The notes: generated from the sequence alone by a model not told the origin. A DNA stretch of 64,000 nucleotides from Mucilaginibacter sp. OK268 (GCF_900103125.1 NZ_FNJV01000002.1:434001-498000); one strand, 5' to 3'. Positions 16,278-26,095 are shown, numbered from the stretch's first letter. Program-made: numbers and translations.

Positions 16278-19200
16278 TTAATTGGTTACACCTGCCGACT
16301 GTTTGGCCATATCCAAATGGATCTTGCTCCCTGCATGCGTGGCATCCAGCTGCAATACTTTGTTCAACATTTGTTGCGCGATATCCAGTTCATGCAGTCC
16401 TAATGTGCCCAGGCCCTGTAAAAAACTGGTATGGATGCGGTTGCGCAGGTTCAGATCATCATCAAATATCAGCAGGTTGGGCAACGATACGGCGAAGTAA
16501 TCGATCTTCACCTCATCATCGGCGTGTTGCGCTCCGTAGTTAACCAACTTTTTAAATATGCTGTTGGCGCGCTCTGTATTACCCAGTTTTTTCCAGGCCA
16601 ATCCCTGGTAAAAGATCTTATCGGGCTGTTGATCGTTATAAAACACAGCTGCAGATGGCTCGTCTAAACCAATGGTAGCCTGTTCAAAGTATTTTTTAGC
16701 CTGCTCCGGCTGAGCCGCTGCCTCATAGACACAACCTAGCCAGTAATCAATATCGTTCTCCTGGGTTCCGTATAATTTACCTTCGCCCAGGTTATGCGGG
16801 TAGGTCTTAGCATTGTTGAGGAAAGTAATGGCTTTTTCGTACAAGCCTTCTTCCATATATTTTTTAGCCAGCTCTATTAGACCGAATACATACTGACCGG
16901 ATGCCTTACCTTCGCCGCCCTCCCACGGATGGAACTGGCGACTATTCAACAAGTTCAAAGCGGTTTCATGATCGCCCAAAAGATTGTACAGCGTTACCCT
17001 TTCCAGGTAAACATCATCACGCTGATCGGCTACAGCCAGATTATTTTCCAGGAATTTCAAACGCTCATCTGGTGATCTGTTCAATCTTTTATAGAGCTGA
17101 TCAAGCTCCATCAATACACGGGCATCTGTTTTATCGAGCGCAAACGCTTTTTCAAAATACTCCAGGGCTTTTTGCTCGTTATTTTGTTTGTTGAAATAAG
17201 CGATAGCCAGGTTACGGAAAACTGTCGGGAATTTATCGTCCAGTTTGGCCGATTTTTCCCAATAAATGACCGCATCGTCATACTGGCGTTTATCATAAAA
17301 CAAATTACCCAAATAGTAAGGTGCTTTGGCATTGGCGGGGTTAAGTTCAATGGCCAGCTGCAGAATACCGATCTCATCCAAACGGTTAGGAAAACACAGG
17401 TATGGGTCTGCTTTGGCAGCTTTTGCCAGCCATTCAGCAGCTTCGGCCTTGCGACCGCTCTGATGGCTCAACCAGCCTAAAGTATAATAAACTATGGGGT
17501 TTGATTCGGCAGGCTTTACAACCAGTTGCAATAGTTGCGATGCTTCGTCATATAAACCAGCCGCGGCGTAATCCAGGGCGTATTCAATGAAATTCTGATC
17601 GTCGTGACGTGAAAGCGTTAGCAATTGGTTCAGGCTCTCATCTGTTTTATCAGCATCATTGTTTATCCTGTAAGCCAGTACTTTTTCAAATATCGCGCCC
17701 AGGTTAAAGCCATCACGCTCCAAAGCGGTGCCAATAGTAGCCAACGCTTTATCTACCTGATTAAGCTTACGATAAGCTGCCGCTTTGATCACGTACGATT
17801 TACTGTTGGCGGCGTTCCTATCCAATGATTGGTTGATGTGATCCAGCGCCAACGCATAATGACCACGCGCCATATCTATCTGCGCCACGCAGAAAAAGCC
17901 GGTATCTTTCCAGGCATTACTCCAGGTTGATTTGTAGAAAACGGTGTACGCCTCATCGGCTCTGCCTAAAAATTTCAGGCAAAGACCGAGGTTATAATAA
18001 GGCTCACTGTCATAAGGATTAGGGTTACGTTGTATGCTGGTTTCCACCGCCTGGCGCAAATAAGGCTCGGCTTTGGCAAATTGCCCCTTGCGGATATACC
18101 ATTTACCCAGCGCATTATTATTGCGAATATCTGTGGGTTCCCGGCGTAAGGCCTCCTCATAATACGGGATAGGGCTGTATGTAGCATGGCGATACTGTTC
18201 CAGGTGCTGCGCGGTTAAAAACAGTTGTTCTACACTCTCCACATCAGCCGGGGGCAGTGCGGGTTTTGCAGGTAAAGGCATCTCGTTCTTTTTGTTTTTG
18301 GCAGGTTCGTAACGTAATACCTCCTGTTTACTACTGTTGGTGATGATCAGCAATAATTCGTTCTCATTCACATTGCCTTTAACGAGTACTTCCTGTACGA
18401 AAACCTGTTCAGGGTTAATATCAGTTGTATGGGCAAACAATGTTTCCCCTTTGTAACTCAGGCTGATGTTCAAACCGCTTTGTGCGGAAGTTACCTGTAC
18501 TTTGATGGTTATTTGATCACCATCTTTGCTTAGCGCCAGCAGGATATCTTTGCTGGCATTTTTTACCATACCCAGTTCGCGGTAAGGCAGAAAATACTGC
18601 GTAAAAGTTTTCTCTTCGTAAGGCATCAGCCAGCTAAAATCGGGCTGGTTATCGGTGAATACACCTGTCATTAATTCTATATAAGGGCCGTCCTCGTCGG
18701 TGAGGTTCCTGTCCCAGGCCTGGCCAAAATCACTATGACCCCAGGTCCACTGTTTTTTACCGGGCGATACATGATGATTAGCCACGTGCAGCAAACCACC
18801 TTGTGAATCGTGCTCATAACCACCCACAAAATCATATTCCGAGTTGATAGCCATGTATGAGGTGGGCACCGGAATATTCTTATACATCGAAATATCGGTA
18901 CCCGGCGAATAATCAACCTTGTAATAGGTACCGGTAGCGATAGGAAAATCAGATACATCGCGTTTACCGTGATCAAATACCGCGTTCACATCGGGCGGGA
19001 AAACCGACTGGTAATAATCGTTCACCTTCACCGCCGGGTTTGCCCACCACAGGAAAGTTTGTGGTAAGGAGGATCGGTTAAACAATTTGGCTTTGATCTC
19101 AATATATGCCGTATCCGGGCGAAGCGTAAAACCAGCCATCCCCTTGGTATGGAACATGCGTTCTACCTCGTTCACCCAAACAGTTTTACTGCCGTCGGCG

Positions 19201-19619
19201 TGCTCTTCTAAAGTATAATCAATGGGATCAAAAGTGCTTGGGCGATGATGCTGCGGCCAGTTAAACTCAATACCACCAGAGATCCACGGACCGGTTAAAC
19301 CTACCAGCGCCGGTTTGATCACCTGGTTATAGTATATAAAATGACGCTGTTTGATCTTGTCGAAAGCCATCTGGATTCGTCCGCCCAGTTCCGGCAGGAT
19401 CATTATTTTCAGGTATTTATTCTCCAAAAACAGGCCTGTGTATTCTTTATCTTCTTTTTCGTCGGCAATTTTTTCGATCACCGGATTGGGGTATACTACG
19501 CCACTGCTGCCCTGGTAAACGCGTTTTTCAAAAAACATCGGGTTTTTATCGGGTTTGCCCACACCATACGTAGGGATCACAACTTTTTCTTCCCAAACGG
19601 ATACATTAGAATGATGCAT
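16278..19619 (-). CDS. DUF5107 and tetratricopeptide-repeat protein
   Basis: 1113 residues without a signal peptide, so probably cytoplasmic. Residues about 45-345 form the DUF5107 domain (LKIMILPELGGRIQMAFDK, GPWISGGIEFNWPQHHRP), whose layout resembles the beta-sandwich of galactose mutarotases. From about 470 to the end runs a long TPR superhelix (repeats such as NNALGKWYIRKGQFAKAEPY, YNLGLCLKFLGRADEAY, APYYLGNLFYDKRQYDDA). Such proteins occur in sugar-utilisation loci of Bacteroidota. It lies between the MFS porter (17 bp) and galM in one operon. A carbohydrate-binding or catalytic role is likely but not shown by the sequence. Confidence 0.85.
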   Translation of the reverse strand: MHHSNVSVWEEKVVIPTYGVGKPDKNPMFFEKRVYQGSSGVVYPNPVIEKIADEKEDKEYTGLFLENKYLKIMILPELGGRIQMAFDKIKQRHFIYYNQVIKPALVGLTGPWISGGIEFNWPQHHRPSTFDPIDYTLEEHADGSKTVWVNEVERMFHTKGMAGFTLRPDTAYIEIKAKLFNRSSLPQTFLWWANPAVKVNDYYQSVFPPDVNAVFDHGKRDVSDFPIATGTYYKVDYSPGTDISMYKNIPVPTSYMAINSEYDFVGGYEHDSQGGLLHVANHHVSPGKKQWTWGHSDFGQAWDRNLTDEDGPYIELMTGVFTDNQPDFSWLMPYEEKTFTQYFLPYRELGMVKNASKDILLALSKDGDQITIKVQVTSAQSGLNISLSYKGETLFAHTTDINPEQVFVQEVLVKGNVNENELLLIITNSSKQEVLRYEPAKNKKNEMPLPAKPALPPADVESVEQLFLTAQHLEQYRHATYSPIPYYEEALRREPTDIRNNNALGKWYIRKGQFAKAEPYLRQAVETSIQRNPNPYDSEPYYNLGLCLKFLGRADEAYTVFYKSTWSNAWKDTGFFCVAQIDMARGHYALALDHINQSLDRNAANSKSYVIKAAAYRKLNQVDKALATIGTALERDGFNLGAIFEKVLAYRINNDADKTDESLNQLLTLSRHDDQNFIEYALDYAAAGLYDEASQLLQLVVKPAESNPIVYYTLGWLSHQSGRKAEAAEWLAKAAKADPYLCFPNRLDEIGILQLAIELNPANAKAPYYLGNLFYDKRQYDDAVIYWEKSAKLDDKFPTVFRNLAIAYFNKQNNEQKALEYFEKAFALDKTDARVLMELDQLYKRLNRSPDERLKFLENNLAVADQRDDVYLERVTLYNLLGDHETALNLLNSRQFHPWEGGEGKASGQYVFGLIELAKKYMEEGLYEKAITFLNNAKTYPHNLGEGKLYGTQENDIDYWLGCVYEAAAQPEQAKKYFEQATIGLDEPSAAVFYNDQQPDKIFYQGLAWKKLGNTERANSIFKKLVNYGAQHADDEVKIDYFAVSLPNLLIFDDDLNLRNRIHTSFLQGLGTLGLHELDIAQQMLNKVLQLDATHAGSKIHLDMAKQSAGVTN

Positions 19620-19636
19620 ATATATTTTTTTGATGA

Positions 19637-20983
19637 TTAATGTCTGATTAAATTTTCTTCCAGTTCTTCGAGGGTTTGGCCCTTGGTTTCTTTAACACGC
19701 GCTTTTACAAACAGGAAACCCAGGAAACAGATACCCGCATACAGGTAAAATGGCCCATAGGTACCTAACTTTTTGGCCAGTATAGGGAACGTGAAAACCA
19801 ATATAAAGTAAGCGCCCCATAGCGACACAATAGCTACCGAGGAGGCTACACCCCTGATCTTGTTAGGAAATATCTCTGAAATAAGTACCCAAGTAACCGG
19901 AGCCAATGAAATGGCATAGGTACTGATAGCCAGTAACACAAATATGGATACCAATCCCGCCGGGAAATGATTTTGCAGGGCAACGGCCAGCACAATGTAC
20001 AATATGGATAAGCCCAACGAACCTACCAGCATCAATGGACGACGGCCCAACTTATCCACCTGCCACATAGCTAAAAGGGTAAATACCAGGTTCACTACGC
20101 CAATAGATACGGTTTCCAGCAGCTGACGATTCAGATTAGCCCCTACCGACTCAAATATGGTGGAGGTATAGTTGAATACCACATTAATACCGCAAAACTG
20201 CTGAAACACAGCCAGCGTAATACCCACCACCACCGCCGGGCGAACGGCTTTTTCGAACACCATTTTGTAGGATTGCTTGGCCGTACTTCCTGCCAATGAT
20301 TTTTCAATGGCTTTCATGGTAGTATCGGCAAAATCTACCGATCCTATTTTGTTGAGCACTTGTTGGGCTTTGGCCACCTGACCCGATTTCATGAGCCATC
20401 TCGGGCTTTCCGGCAGCCAGGTTACCCCGATCAGGAACACGGCAGAGGGCACAGCACCTAAGCCAAACATCCAACGCCAGGCATCATGACCATGATCAGC
20501 CAGGAAATAATTGACCAGGTTGGTTATCAATATACCAATCACCACCGTAAGCTGATTGATAGCCACATTACGGCCACGCACTTCGGCTGGTGAAACTTCG
20601 GCAATGTACATGGGGCAAAGCATGGAAGCCATGCCTACGCCTATACCCGCTGCAAAACGCAGCACAATAAAATAAGTAAGGGTTTGCGCAAAGGCTATGC
20701 CGATGGACGATACCGCGAAGATCAGGGCGGCTACCATCAGTCCCGGTTTACGGCCATACTTATCTGCCATGTTACCAGCAAGGAGGCAGCCTACAATACA
20801 TCCTAATGCTAATGAGCCGGTCAAAAATCCTTCCCACACCGGGTCGAGCGCGAATTGGGTACGCAGGAATGGTAAAGCGCCCGAGATCACGGCAAAGTCG
20901 AACCCAAAAAGGTATCCGCCCAGGGCCGAAATAAAGGAGATCCCGATAATATAACTACTATTGAATGTTTTTGAACTACTCAT
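19637..20983 (-). CDS. MFS sugar porter (sugar:H+ symporter, XylE/AraE-like)
   Basis: Inner-membrane importer of 448 residues with 12 predicted helices. Sugar-porter signatures are present: DKYGRKPGL after helix 2, PESPRWLMKSGQ in the central loop, FQQFCGINVVFNYTSTIF in helix 7, DKLGRRPLMLVGSLG after helix 8 and VKETKGQTLEELEE at the C-terminus. It follows the glycosidase gene by 41 bp, so it should import the monosaccharide set free in the periplasm. Which sugar is not decided by these motifs. Confidence 0.93.
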   Translation of the reverse strand: MSSSKTFNSSYIIGISFISALGGYLFGFDFAVISGALPFLRTQFALDPVWEGFLTGSLALGCIVGCLLAGNMADKYGRKPGLMVAALIFAVSSIGIAFAQTLTYFIVLRFAAGIGVGMASMLCPMYIAEVSPAEVRGRNVAINQLTVVIGILITNLVNYFLADHGHDAWRWMFGLGAVPSAVFLIGVTWLPESPRWLMKSGQVAKAQQVLNKIGSVDFADTTMKAIEKSLAGSTAKQSYKMVFEKAVRPAVVVGITLAVFQQFCGINVVFNYTSTIFESVGANLNRQLLETVSIGVVNLVFTLLAMWQVDKLGRRPLMLVGSLGLSILYIVLAVALQNHFPAGLVSIFVLLAISTYAISLAPVTWVLISEIFPNKIRGVASSVAIVSLWGAYFILVFTFPILAKKLGTYGPFYLYAGICFLGFLFVKARVKETKGQTLEELEENLIRH

Positions 20984-21024
20984 TGTTTAGGATATGTTTT
21001 ACTGGTTTAAGCATAATATCGGTA

Positions 21025-23262
21025 TTATTTAGTCGCTTTATCTATCGCGACTAATTTTATCATCACCGCATCGATAGGTGCAGCGCTCAGTTTAAATTCG
21101 GTATCGCCCTTTTTTAATTCACCTATTACAGCATCGGTCAGCAGATCTTTAAACTGATAAGCTTTGCCGGCATCCAGGTGCAGGGCCGAGCGGGTTAAAA
21201 CCTGCTCAAAATTCCTTTGCCTGTCGAAATTGAACAGGGCCAACAAAGTATTTTCACCGGGCAGGTAAAATGACAATTGCTGATCCAGCGTTTCGCCATC
21301 TGCAGCTTTCAACGGTATAAATGCTTTAGGGTGACTAAAAAACGTGGCTATCTGCTTATTGTTTAAAAATGTCTGCGCGCGGGTTGCCGCCAGCGGGTGC
21401 CTGAAATCGGAACCATCGCCCAGGATACTTCCCATCACCATCATAGCATATAACCTTACCTTGATATCCTGCTCACTCAGGTCGGGGTTTTTCTGAAAAT
21501 TTTTCATGATGCTCACATCCAGATTGGTATATGGAAACAAAGTACCCTGCACCCAACCCATGTGTGAGCCTGTAGCCAGTGAAGCCCCGGTACTACCATA
21601 ATGCGGGAAGCCCGGCTGATCATCCCTCAAGTGCGAATACACATCTGTTGATATAAAACGGGTGTGCGCGTACTGATGCGGGAACATAGGCGATATGGCC
21701 TGGCTAATAAAAATATCTTTTCCTAAGATAGAATCAACCAGGTGGCGCAGTGTTTTCATACCATAATCATAAGCCTGCATACCTGTGCGGATATTTTTAT
21801 TATAGCGGGTGGTACTTTCCAGCGCACCACCTGTCAGAAAATCTATTTTTAGAAATTTAGCGTTGATGGCTTTGGCTTTTTTCAATTGCTGTATGATATA
21901 CAGGCGAACAGCCGGATGCGTGGGATCCATCGCGTAAGCCCCCCATTTGCCATCTTTATACATAATAGGTTTACCCTCGTTATCATGCAGTAGTACATCT
22001 TTGAGCAGATAATTTGATCCGGCTATCTTTTTTCCATCAATATCATCCTTCCAGTTCCACATAGCAAAAGGGATAAAGTAAAAGCCCATTTGCTGGTTAT
22101 TTTTAGCGAAATATTTACCCAGATTGGCCAAAACTTCGGTCGAGTAAATACCCTGATCATAAGAGTCAATACTCATCACCGGTTTAGAATAGCCACTGAA
22201 ATTGGTTAGCGTATGCACAAAATCAGAGATCTTTTCAACAGCGGGCGGCATCATCACACCCTCATAGCCTAGCACGCCTTCCACCCCAAAGCTATTCCAG
22301 TATACCGGGGCATTATCATTCCAGGTTTGTTTCCCATTGATGGCCGAATTTACCTGTCCGTACTGTGTAAAAGCCTCATGCAGATCATCCATCGCGCATA
22401 AAAATATAGTAGGCGAGCTAACCGACTGCCCAACCGCGGTACCATGTGCCACCAGGTCATGCGTGCCGTCGTTACCACCATAGGCTGGCTGTAGTTTAGG
22501 ATCATCGGGGGTAGATGCGCCACCAAAAACCCGGAGCGAATCCACATAACCCAATTCTGTTGAGGTTTGATAAGCCAGGCCCGTTTTCCAGAAATCGTGC
22601 TTTACACTGCCGATAACCAGGCCCGAGTTTTTCAGCATATCATAAATGGCTGCGAACTCATAAGTAATACCTGTGGTTTTAGGCCCCCCTACTTTGGGCC
22701 AGCTTCTTTCTAATGTCGGTGTCCAGTCGTCATTATCAAAAGGCATATCCAGTATGCGGGGCTCGGTACCGGGAATATATAACTTGCCTTTATATTGAGG
22801 AAGCACGGCTATAGGACTAATATCGCGGGTTTCTAAGGGAGCCGCTTTCGAGTCTTTATTTTTAGCGATTAAACTGATCAGGGTATAAGGATGACCCTCA
22901 TAATTGGTAAAACGCTGCTCCAGTATAAATGAGTGCTTATGATCGCTATGCGTAATAGTTATCTGCCGGCCGGTGCCTATATTATCATGAACCTCGGCGG
23001 TAGTATATTGATGATCGGTAAAATCGGCCGATGAGGTAATTCCCGATTTTAAGTCATTGATGTAGGCTACTGTATTTTCGATCCGGATGCCGCTGGGGAA
23101 TACATAATTCACCATACCGGTATGAGCATCCAATTTAATAGTCACGTGGCCGGTGGTCACTTCCAACTTATCCAGCGTGGTAATGGTCTTTTGCGCGGAT
23201 GCCCATTGACCACATATTAATAAAACGACAATAGTAAAGGGGCGGAGTAATCTTTTCATCAT
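21025..23262 (-). CDS. Clan GH-D-like glycoside hydrolase (alpha-galactosidase-like)
   Basis: 745 residues with a signal peptide (FTIVVLLICGQWASAQ). The first 300 residues are a beta-sandwich; then a TIM barrel with KPVMSIDSYDQGIYST, MGFYFIPFAMWNW, KAINAKFLKIDFLTGGAL (an Asp in KIDF fits the GH27/GH36 nucleophile position) and FISQAISPMFPHQYAHTRFI, and a C-terminal beta domain. This matches alpha-galactosidase-like proteins, but the family number is not certain. First gene of the operon with MFS porter, DUF5107 protein and GalM, which agrees with release of galactose or a related hexose. Probably periplasmic. Confidence 0.75.
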   Translation of the reverse strand: MMKRLLRPFTIVVLLICGQWASAQKTITTLDKLEVTTGHVTIKLDAHTGMVNYVFPSGIRIENTVAYINDLKSGITSSADFTDHQYTTAEVHDNIGTGRQITITHSDHKHSFILEQRFTNYEGHPYTLISLIAKNKDSKAAPLETRDISPIAVLPQYKGKLYIPGTEPRILDMPFDNDDWTPTLERSWPKVGGPKTTGITYEFAAIYDMLKNSGLVIGSVKHDFWKTGLAYQTSTELGYVDSLRVFGGASTPDDPKLQPAYGGNDGTHDLVAHGTAVGQSVSSPTIFLCAMDDLHEAFTQYGQVNSAINGKQTWNDNAPVYWNSFGVEGVLGYEGVMMPPAVEKISDFVHTLTNFSGYSKPVMSIDSYDQGIYSTEVLANLGKYFAKNNQQMGFYFIPFAMWNWKDDIDGKKIAGSNYLLKDVLLHDNEGKPIMYKDGKWGAYAMDPTHPAVRLYIIQQLKKAKAINAKFLKIDFLTGGALESTTRYNKNIRTGMQAYDYGMKTLRHLVDSILGKDIFISQAISPMFPHQYAHTRFISTDVYSHLRDDQPGFPHYGSTGASLATGSHMGWVQGTLFPYTNLDVSIMKNFQKNPDLSEQDIKVRLYAMMVMGSILGDGSDFRHPLAATRAQTFLNNKQIATFFSHPKAFIPLKAADGETLDQQLSFYLPGENTLLALFNFDRQRNFEQVLTRSALHLDAGKAYQFKDLLTDAVIGELKKGDTEFKLSAAPIDAVMIKLVAIDKATK

Positions 23263-23380
23263 AGTTTATACCGGTAAATCATATTATCAATCGTTAACAG
23301 GCAGACCGTCATCTACAATCCGGCGGGGCAGGCACTCTTAAATATGGATACTACGTTCAATTGGTTACGATGTAAATCTC

Positions 23381-23400
23381 ACAGATTAAAACAGATTAAA
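23381..23400. promoter_or_regulatory. 10-bp tandem repeat, candidate AraC site
   Basis: ACAGATTAAA occurs twice head to tail with a 10-bp period, 119-138 bp before the glycosidase start. AraC-type proteins commonly bind direct repeats with both half-sites on one face of the helix, so the spacing fits. Confidence 0.4.
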
Positions 23401-23422
23401 AAATAGTTAATGTTACGATAAT

Positions 23423-23439
23423 GATGGACTTTTTTATGA
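23423..23439. promoter_or_regulatory. Second copy of the shared candidate operator
   Basis: GATGGACTTTTTTATGA, 15 of 17 identical to the site at 15000-15016. It lies 161 bp before the glycosidase operon and 220 bp before the divergent AraC gene. Confidence 0.35.
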
Positions 23440-23658
23440 CAACCACCATAATTGATGTAGAATAAACATTTAACCTTTGGTTTAGCAATTTTCTGCTTTA
23501 GGATATAAACAACAGGCAGATAAAACATCTGCCACCTGTTCGTCGTACAATACCATCCTCCGTAAAATGAAATATTTTATGGTGTTTTTGTTTTTTTTGA
23601 GTAATGTTGTGTACCATATTCCAAACCAGTTAAAATACCCTATATATCCCTGCAAAAA

Positions 23659-24564
23659 ATGATAAAAAGCACAGCGTTAAGAAGGCGCGAAGGTTTTGAA
23701 GGGCAAAAACTTATTGTGTTGCCCAAAAAGATCATAGCCAACTTTTTAAGTAAAGACCCTGTAACCAAACAGGTGTATATTACTGATATAGGGTATTACC
23801 CAAAAGCCAGTCATCATTATGCCGAACGGCCCAATGGTATCAACCAGCATATTATCATCTATTGCACAGAAGGTTATGGCTGGCTGGAGATCAATAAAAA
23901 GAAGGTAGAAGTATCGCCATCACAATTTATAGCCATACCGGCCAATACTCCCCATAAGTACGCCGCTAATATGGATAAACCCTGGACCATTTACTGGATA
24001 CACTTTAAAGGCGAAATATCGGCTTTTATTATTGATCTGATCCTCCAAAACTCCGAGAACTACAAACCCTACTTGTCTTACAACGAGAACCGTATCAAGC
24101 TATTTGAGGATATTTGCCATAACCTTGAGAAAGGCTACAGCGGCGATACTTTACGCTATGTGAACATGATATTTTCGCATTTCTTATCCTCGTTGATCTA
24201 TGAAGATAAATTCAATCAGCTGGAAGAAAATACGGATAACAATGTGGTCGAGAAAACTATCAGTTTTATGCAGGATAACATCAGCAAGATCCTCCGGCTT
24301 GATGATCTTTCTACGTTTGCCAATTTATCAACCTCGCATTTTTCGGCGCTTTTCAGGGCCAAAACCGGCTATGCCCCTATCGAATATTTTAATCAACTTA
24401 AGGTGCAAAAAGCATGTCAGTACATTTCGTTTACAGCTATGTCTATCAAAAATATAGCTATTAGCCTGGGGATCGAGGACCAGTATTACTTTTCGAGGAT
24501 GTTTACCAAATTGATGGGGAGCTCGCCTAATGAATACCGCAAAAAGATCAAGTCGACATTATAA
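23659..24564 (+). CDS. AraC family regulator of the utilisation locus
   Basis: 301 residues. N-terminal cupin sensor (QHIIIYCTEGYGWLEI, QFIAIPANTPHKYAAN, WTIYWIHFKG) as in the arabinose-type AraC proteins, and a C-terminal double helix-turn-helix (about 200-298: LDDLSTFANLSTSHFSALFR and IKNIAISLGIEDQYYFSRMF, SSPNEYRKKIK). It is divergent from the glycosidase operon, the standard place for a local activator. Expected ligand: a sugar released by the locus (inference). Confidence 0.93.
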   Translation: MIKSTALRRREGFEGQKLIVLPKKIIANFLSKDPVTKQVYITDIGYYPKASHHYAERPNGINQHIIIYCTEGYGWLEINKKKVEVSPSQFIAIPANTPHKYAANMDKPWTIYWIHFKGEISAFIIDLILQNSENYKPYLSYNENRIKLFEDICHNLEKGYSGDTLRYVNMIFSHFLSSLIYEDKFNQLEENTDNNVVEKTISFMQDNISKILRLDDLSTFANLSTSHFSALFRAKTGYAPIEYFNQLKVQKACQYISFTAMSIKNIAISLGIEDQYYFSRMFTKLMGSSPNEYRKKIKSTL

Positions 24565-24573
24565 ACCATTATT

Positions 24574-24891
24574 TCAAGCCAATAAAGCAGGGTTTGGATC
24601 GCCCATATGCGTAAATAAGCGCTTAAAAAAAGAAGTGATCCTATCCAGCAAGGTTTGAGTTTTTACGGGAGTAGCAGTTAGTATATCCTCTTGTTTCGGC
24701 TCATCCGGAGGCTCATTTACCCCTTGCATTTCTTCTAAAATACTTTCACGTATGGTAGGGTCGCGGTTCACAATGGCGTCCAATTCTGTAAGCTCGTTAA
24801 AGGTGGCTTTCCCGCTTTTTTGTCGTTTTATTAAAATATCAAAACGATCCTGGTTAAACGTACGTCGCTCCAAATATTTACGCTGTTTCAT
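24574..24891 (-). CDS. Hypothetical protein, 105 residues
   Basis: No family recognised. It starts MKQRKYLERRTFNQDRFD, has a charged helical first half (SGKATFNELTELDAIVNRDP), a proline-rich acidic stretch (GVNEPPDEPKQED) and a C-terminal basic amphipathic piece (LLDRITSFFKRLFTHMG). The N-terminal pattern (short helix, then TFNELTELDAIV) recalls the first helices of anti-sigma factors, but no membrane segment follows. It converges on the AraC gene with a 9-bp gap, and is probably real because codon use is like its neighbours. Confidence 0.55.
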   Translation of the reverse strand: MKQRKYLERRTFNQDRFDILIKRQKSGKATFNELTELDAIVNRDPTIRESILEEMQGVNEPPDEPKQEDILTATPVKTQTLLDRITSFFKRLFTHMGDPNPALLA

Positions 24892-25072
24892 AATAACCTC
24901 ACTACTTGCATAATTGATATCAAAGCAAATGCCATCGTTTTATTTAATTGATTATCAATGTATTAAAACGATAATTTATTTAAACGTGTGCTATTTTGAT
25001 ACATTATATTGTTCGTTTCCGGTCGGTTATAATTGTTGTAAATTTATGGTTCAAACTACCATAATGCCAATA

Positions 25073-25103
25073 CCCCAGCAGGCTGATATTGCCGGTGCTG
25101 GGG
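25073..25103. repeat. Intergenic hairpin
   Basis: CCCCAGCA (25073-25080) pairs with TGCTGGGG (25096-25103), with GGC/GCC adding three pairs inside after a two-base bulge. No T run follows on either strand, so it is not a clear terminator. The 24892-25153 interval holds nothing else that I can support. Confidence 0.4.
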
Positions 25104-25153
25104 AAATAGGCTTGAATAACCGCACTACCCGATAGCATGGTTATTTAATTCTT

Positions 25154-26095
25154 TTAAACGGTCACCACTACTTTACCCCGGGTTCTACCGCTGGCAATTT
25201 GTTGATGAGCCGCAGCCATCTGATCAAACGGAAACACCTGCGATACATAGGATTTGATGATACCCTGCTCCAGCCATTGGGCTATTTGTTTCATATCATC
25301 GCCGTTTGATTCAACCAGGAAAAAGTACCCATGAATTCCCCTGGCCTTTGCTTTTTCGGTCACAGTTTCGCCGATGCCCGATGGTATGCTGATTACCGTA
25401 CCGCCTTTTTTGGTTACCTCGATAGAACGATCGATGTTATCCCCGCCGATGGCATCAAACACCAGGTCGATATCGTGCAGCACCTCCTCAAAACGTACGG
25501 CTTTATAGTCGATATGCTCGTCGGCACCCAGGCTCAGCACAAAATCCTTATTGGCAACAGATGAAGTCCCGATCACATAAGCACCCAGGTGTTTAGCTAT
25601 CTGTACCACATAATTACCAACCCCACCAGCCGCGGCATGTACCAGCACTTTTTGACCAGGCTGTACATTGGCTTTATGGGTTAAACCCTGTAAAGCTGTA
25701 AGTGTGGCCAGGGTTGCGGCGGCGGCTTCTTCATGACTGATATTGGTAGGTTTTAGCGCCAGGTGATTGGCCGGAGCGGCTACATATTCGGCATAGGCCC
25801 TGCCATGGCCCGGAAAATTCACCATGCCAAATACGGCGTCGCCTACTTCAAACCCGGTAACCGCGCTGCCCTTTTGGGTTACAATGCCAGATATATCCCA
25901 ACCCAGGATAAGCGGGTCTTCATTTTTTAAACGGCCCGACATACCTTTACCAATAGTTGTTTTTACATCGACAGGATTTACGCTGATGGCTTTTACTTGT
26001 ACCAATACTTCGTTATCTGCAATTTCAGGAACCGGTACTTCGGCTATCTGTAAATCATCAGCACCTTCAAATCCTTTTAATATGATCGCTTTCAT
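25154..26095 (-). CDS. NADP-dependent oxidoreductase, MDR superfamily (quinone oxidoreductase-like)
   Basis: 313 residues, zinc-free medium-chain dehydrogenase/reductase. Motifs: VPVPEIADNEVLVQVKAISV, NPVDVKTTIG, LGWDISGIVTQKG, and the Rossmann region VLVHAAAGGVGNYVVQIAK near residue 145, then LGADEHIDY. Catalytic zinc ligands are absent. It would reduce quinones or enals with NADPH. It is divergent from an AraC gene across a palindromic promoter, so it is probably that regulator's target. TAATTTTG (26125-26118, minus strand) is a TAnnTTTG box 22 bp before the start. Confidence 0.9.
   Translation of the reverse strand: MKAIILKGFEGADDLQIAEVPVPEIADNEVLVQVKAISVNPVDVKTTIGKGMSGRLKNEDPLILGWDISGIVTQKGSAVTGFEVGDAVFGMVNFPGHGRAYAEYVAAPANHLALKPTNISHEEAAAATLATLTALQGLTHKANVQPGQKVLVHAAAGGVGNYVVQIAKHLGAYVIGTSSVANKDFVLSLGADEHIDYKAVRFEEVLHDIDLVFDAIGGDNIDRSIEVTKKGGTVISIPSGIGETVTEKAKARGIHGYFFLVESNGDDMKQIAQWLEQGIIKSYVSQVFPFDQMAAAHQQIASGRTRGKVVVTV

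Larger units (their letters stand above)
23263..23658. other. Divergent intergenic region of the utilisation locus
   Basis: 396 bp between the glycosidase operon (minus) and the AraC gene (plus); no gene. It holds a tandem repeat ACAGATTAAA twice (23381-23400) and GATGGACTTTTTTATGA (23423-23439). Both are plausible binding sites for the divergently transcribed AraC protein. Confidence 0.55.

Noticed and set aside
24914..25135. 73-codon plus-strand open frame
   Set aside because: Cysteine- and tyrosine-rich product with no family, spanning an intergenic hairpin; no promoter or ribosome site.
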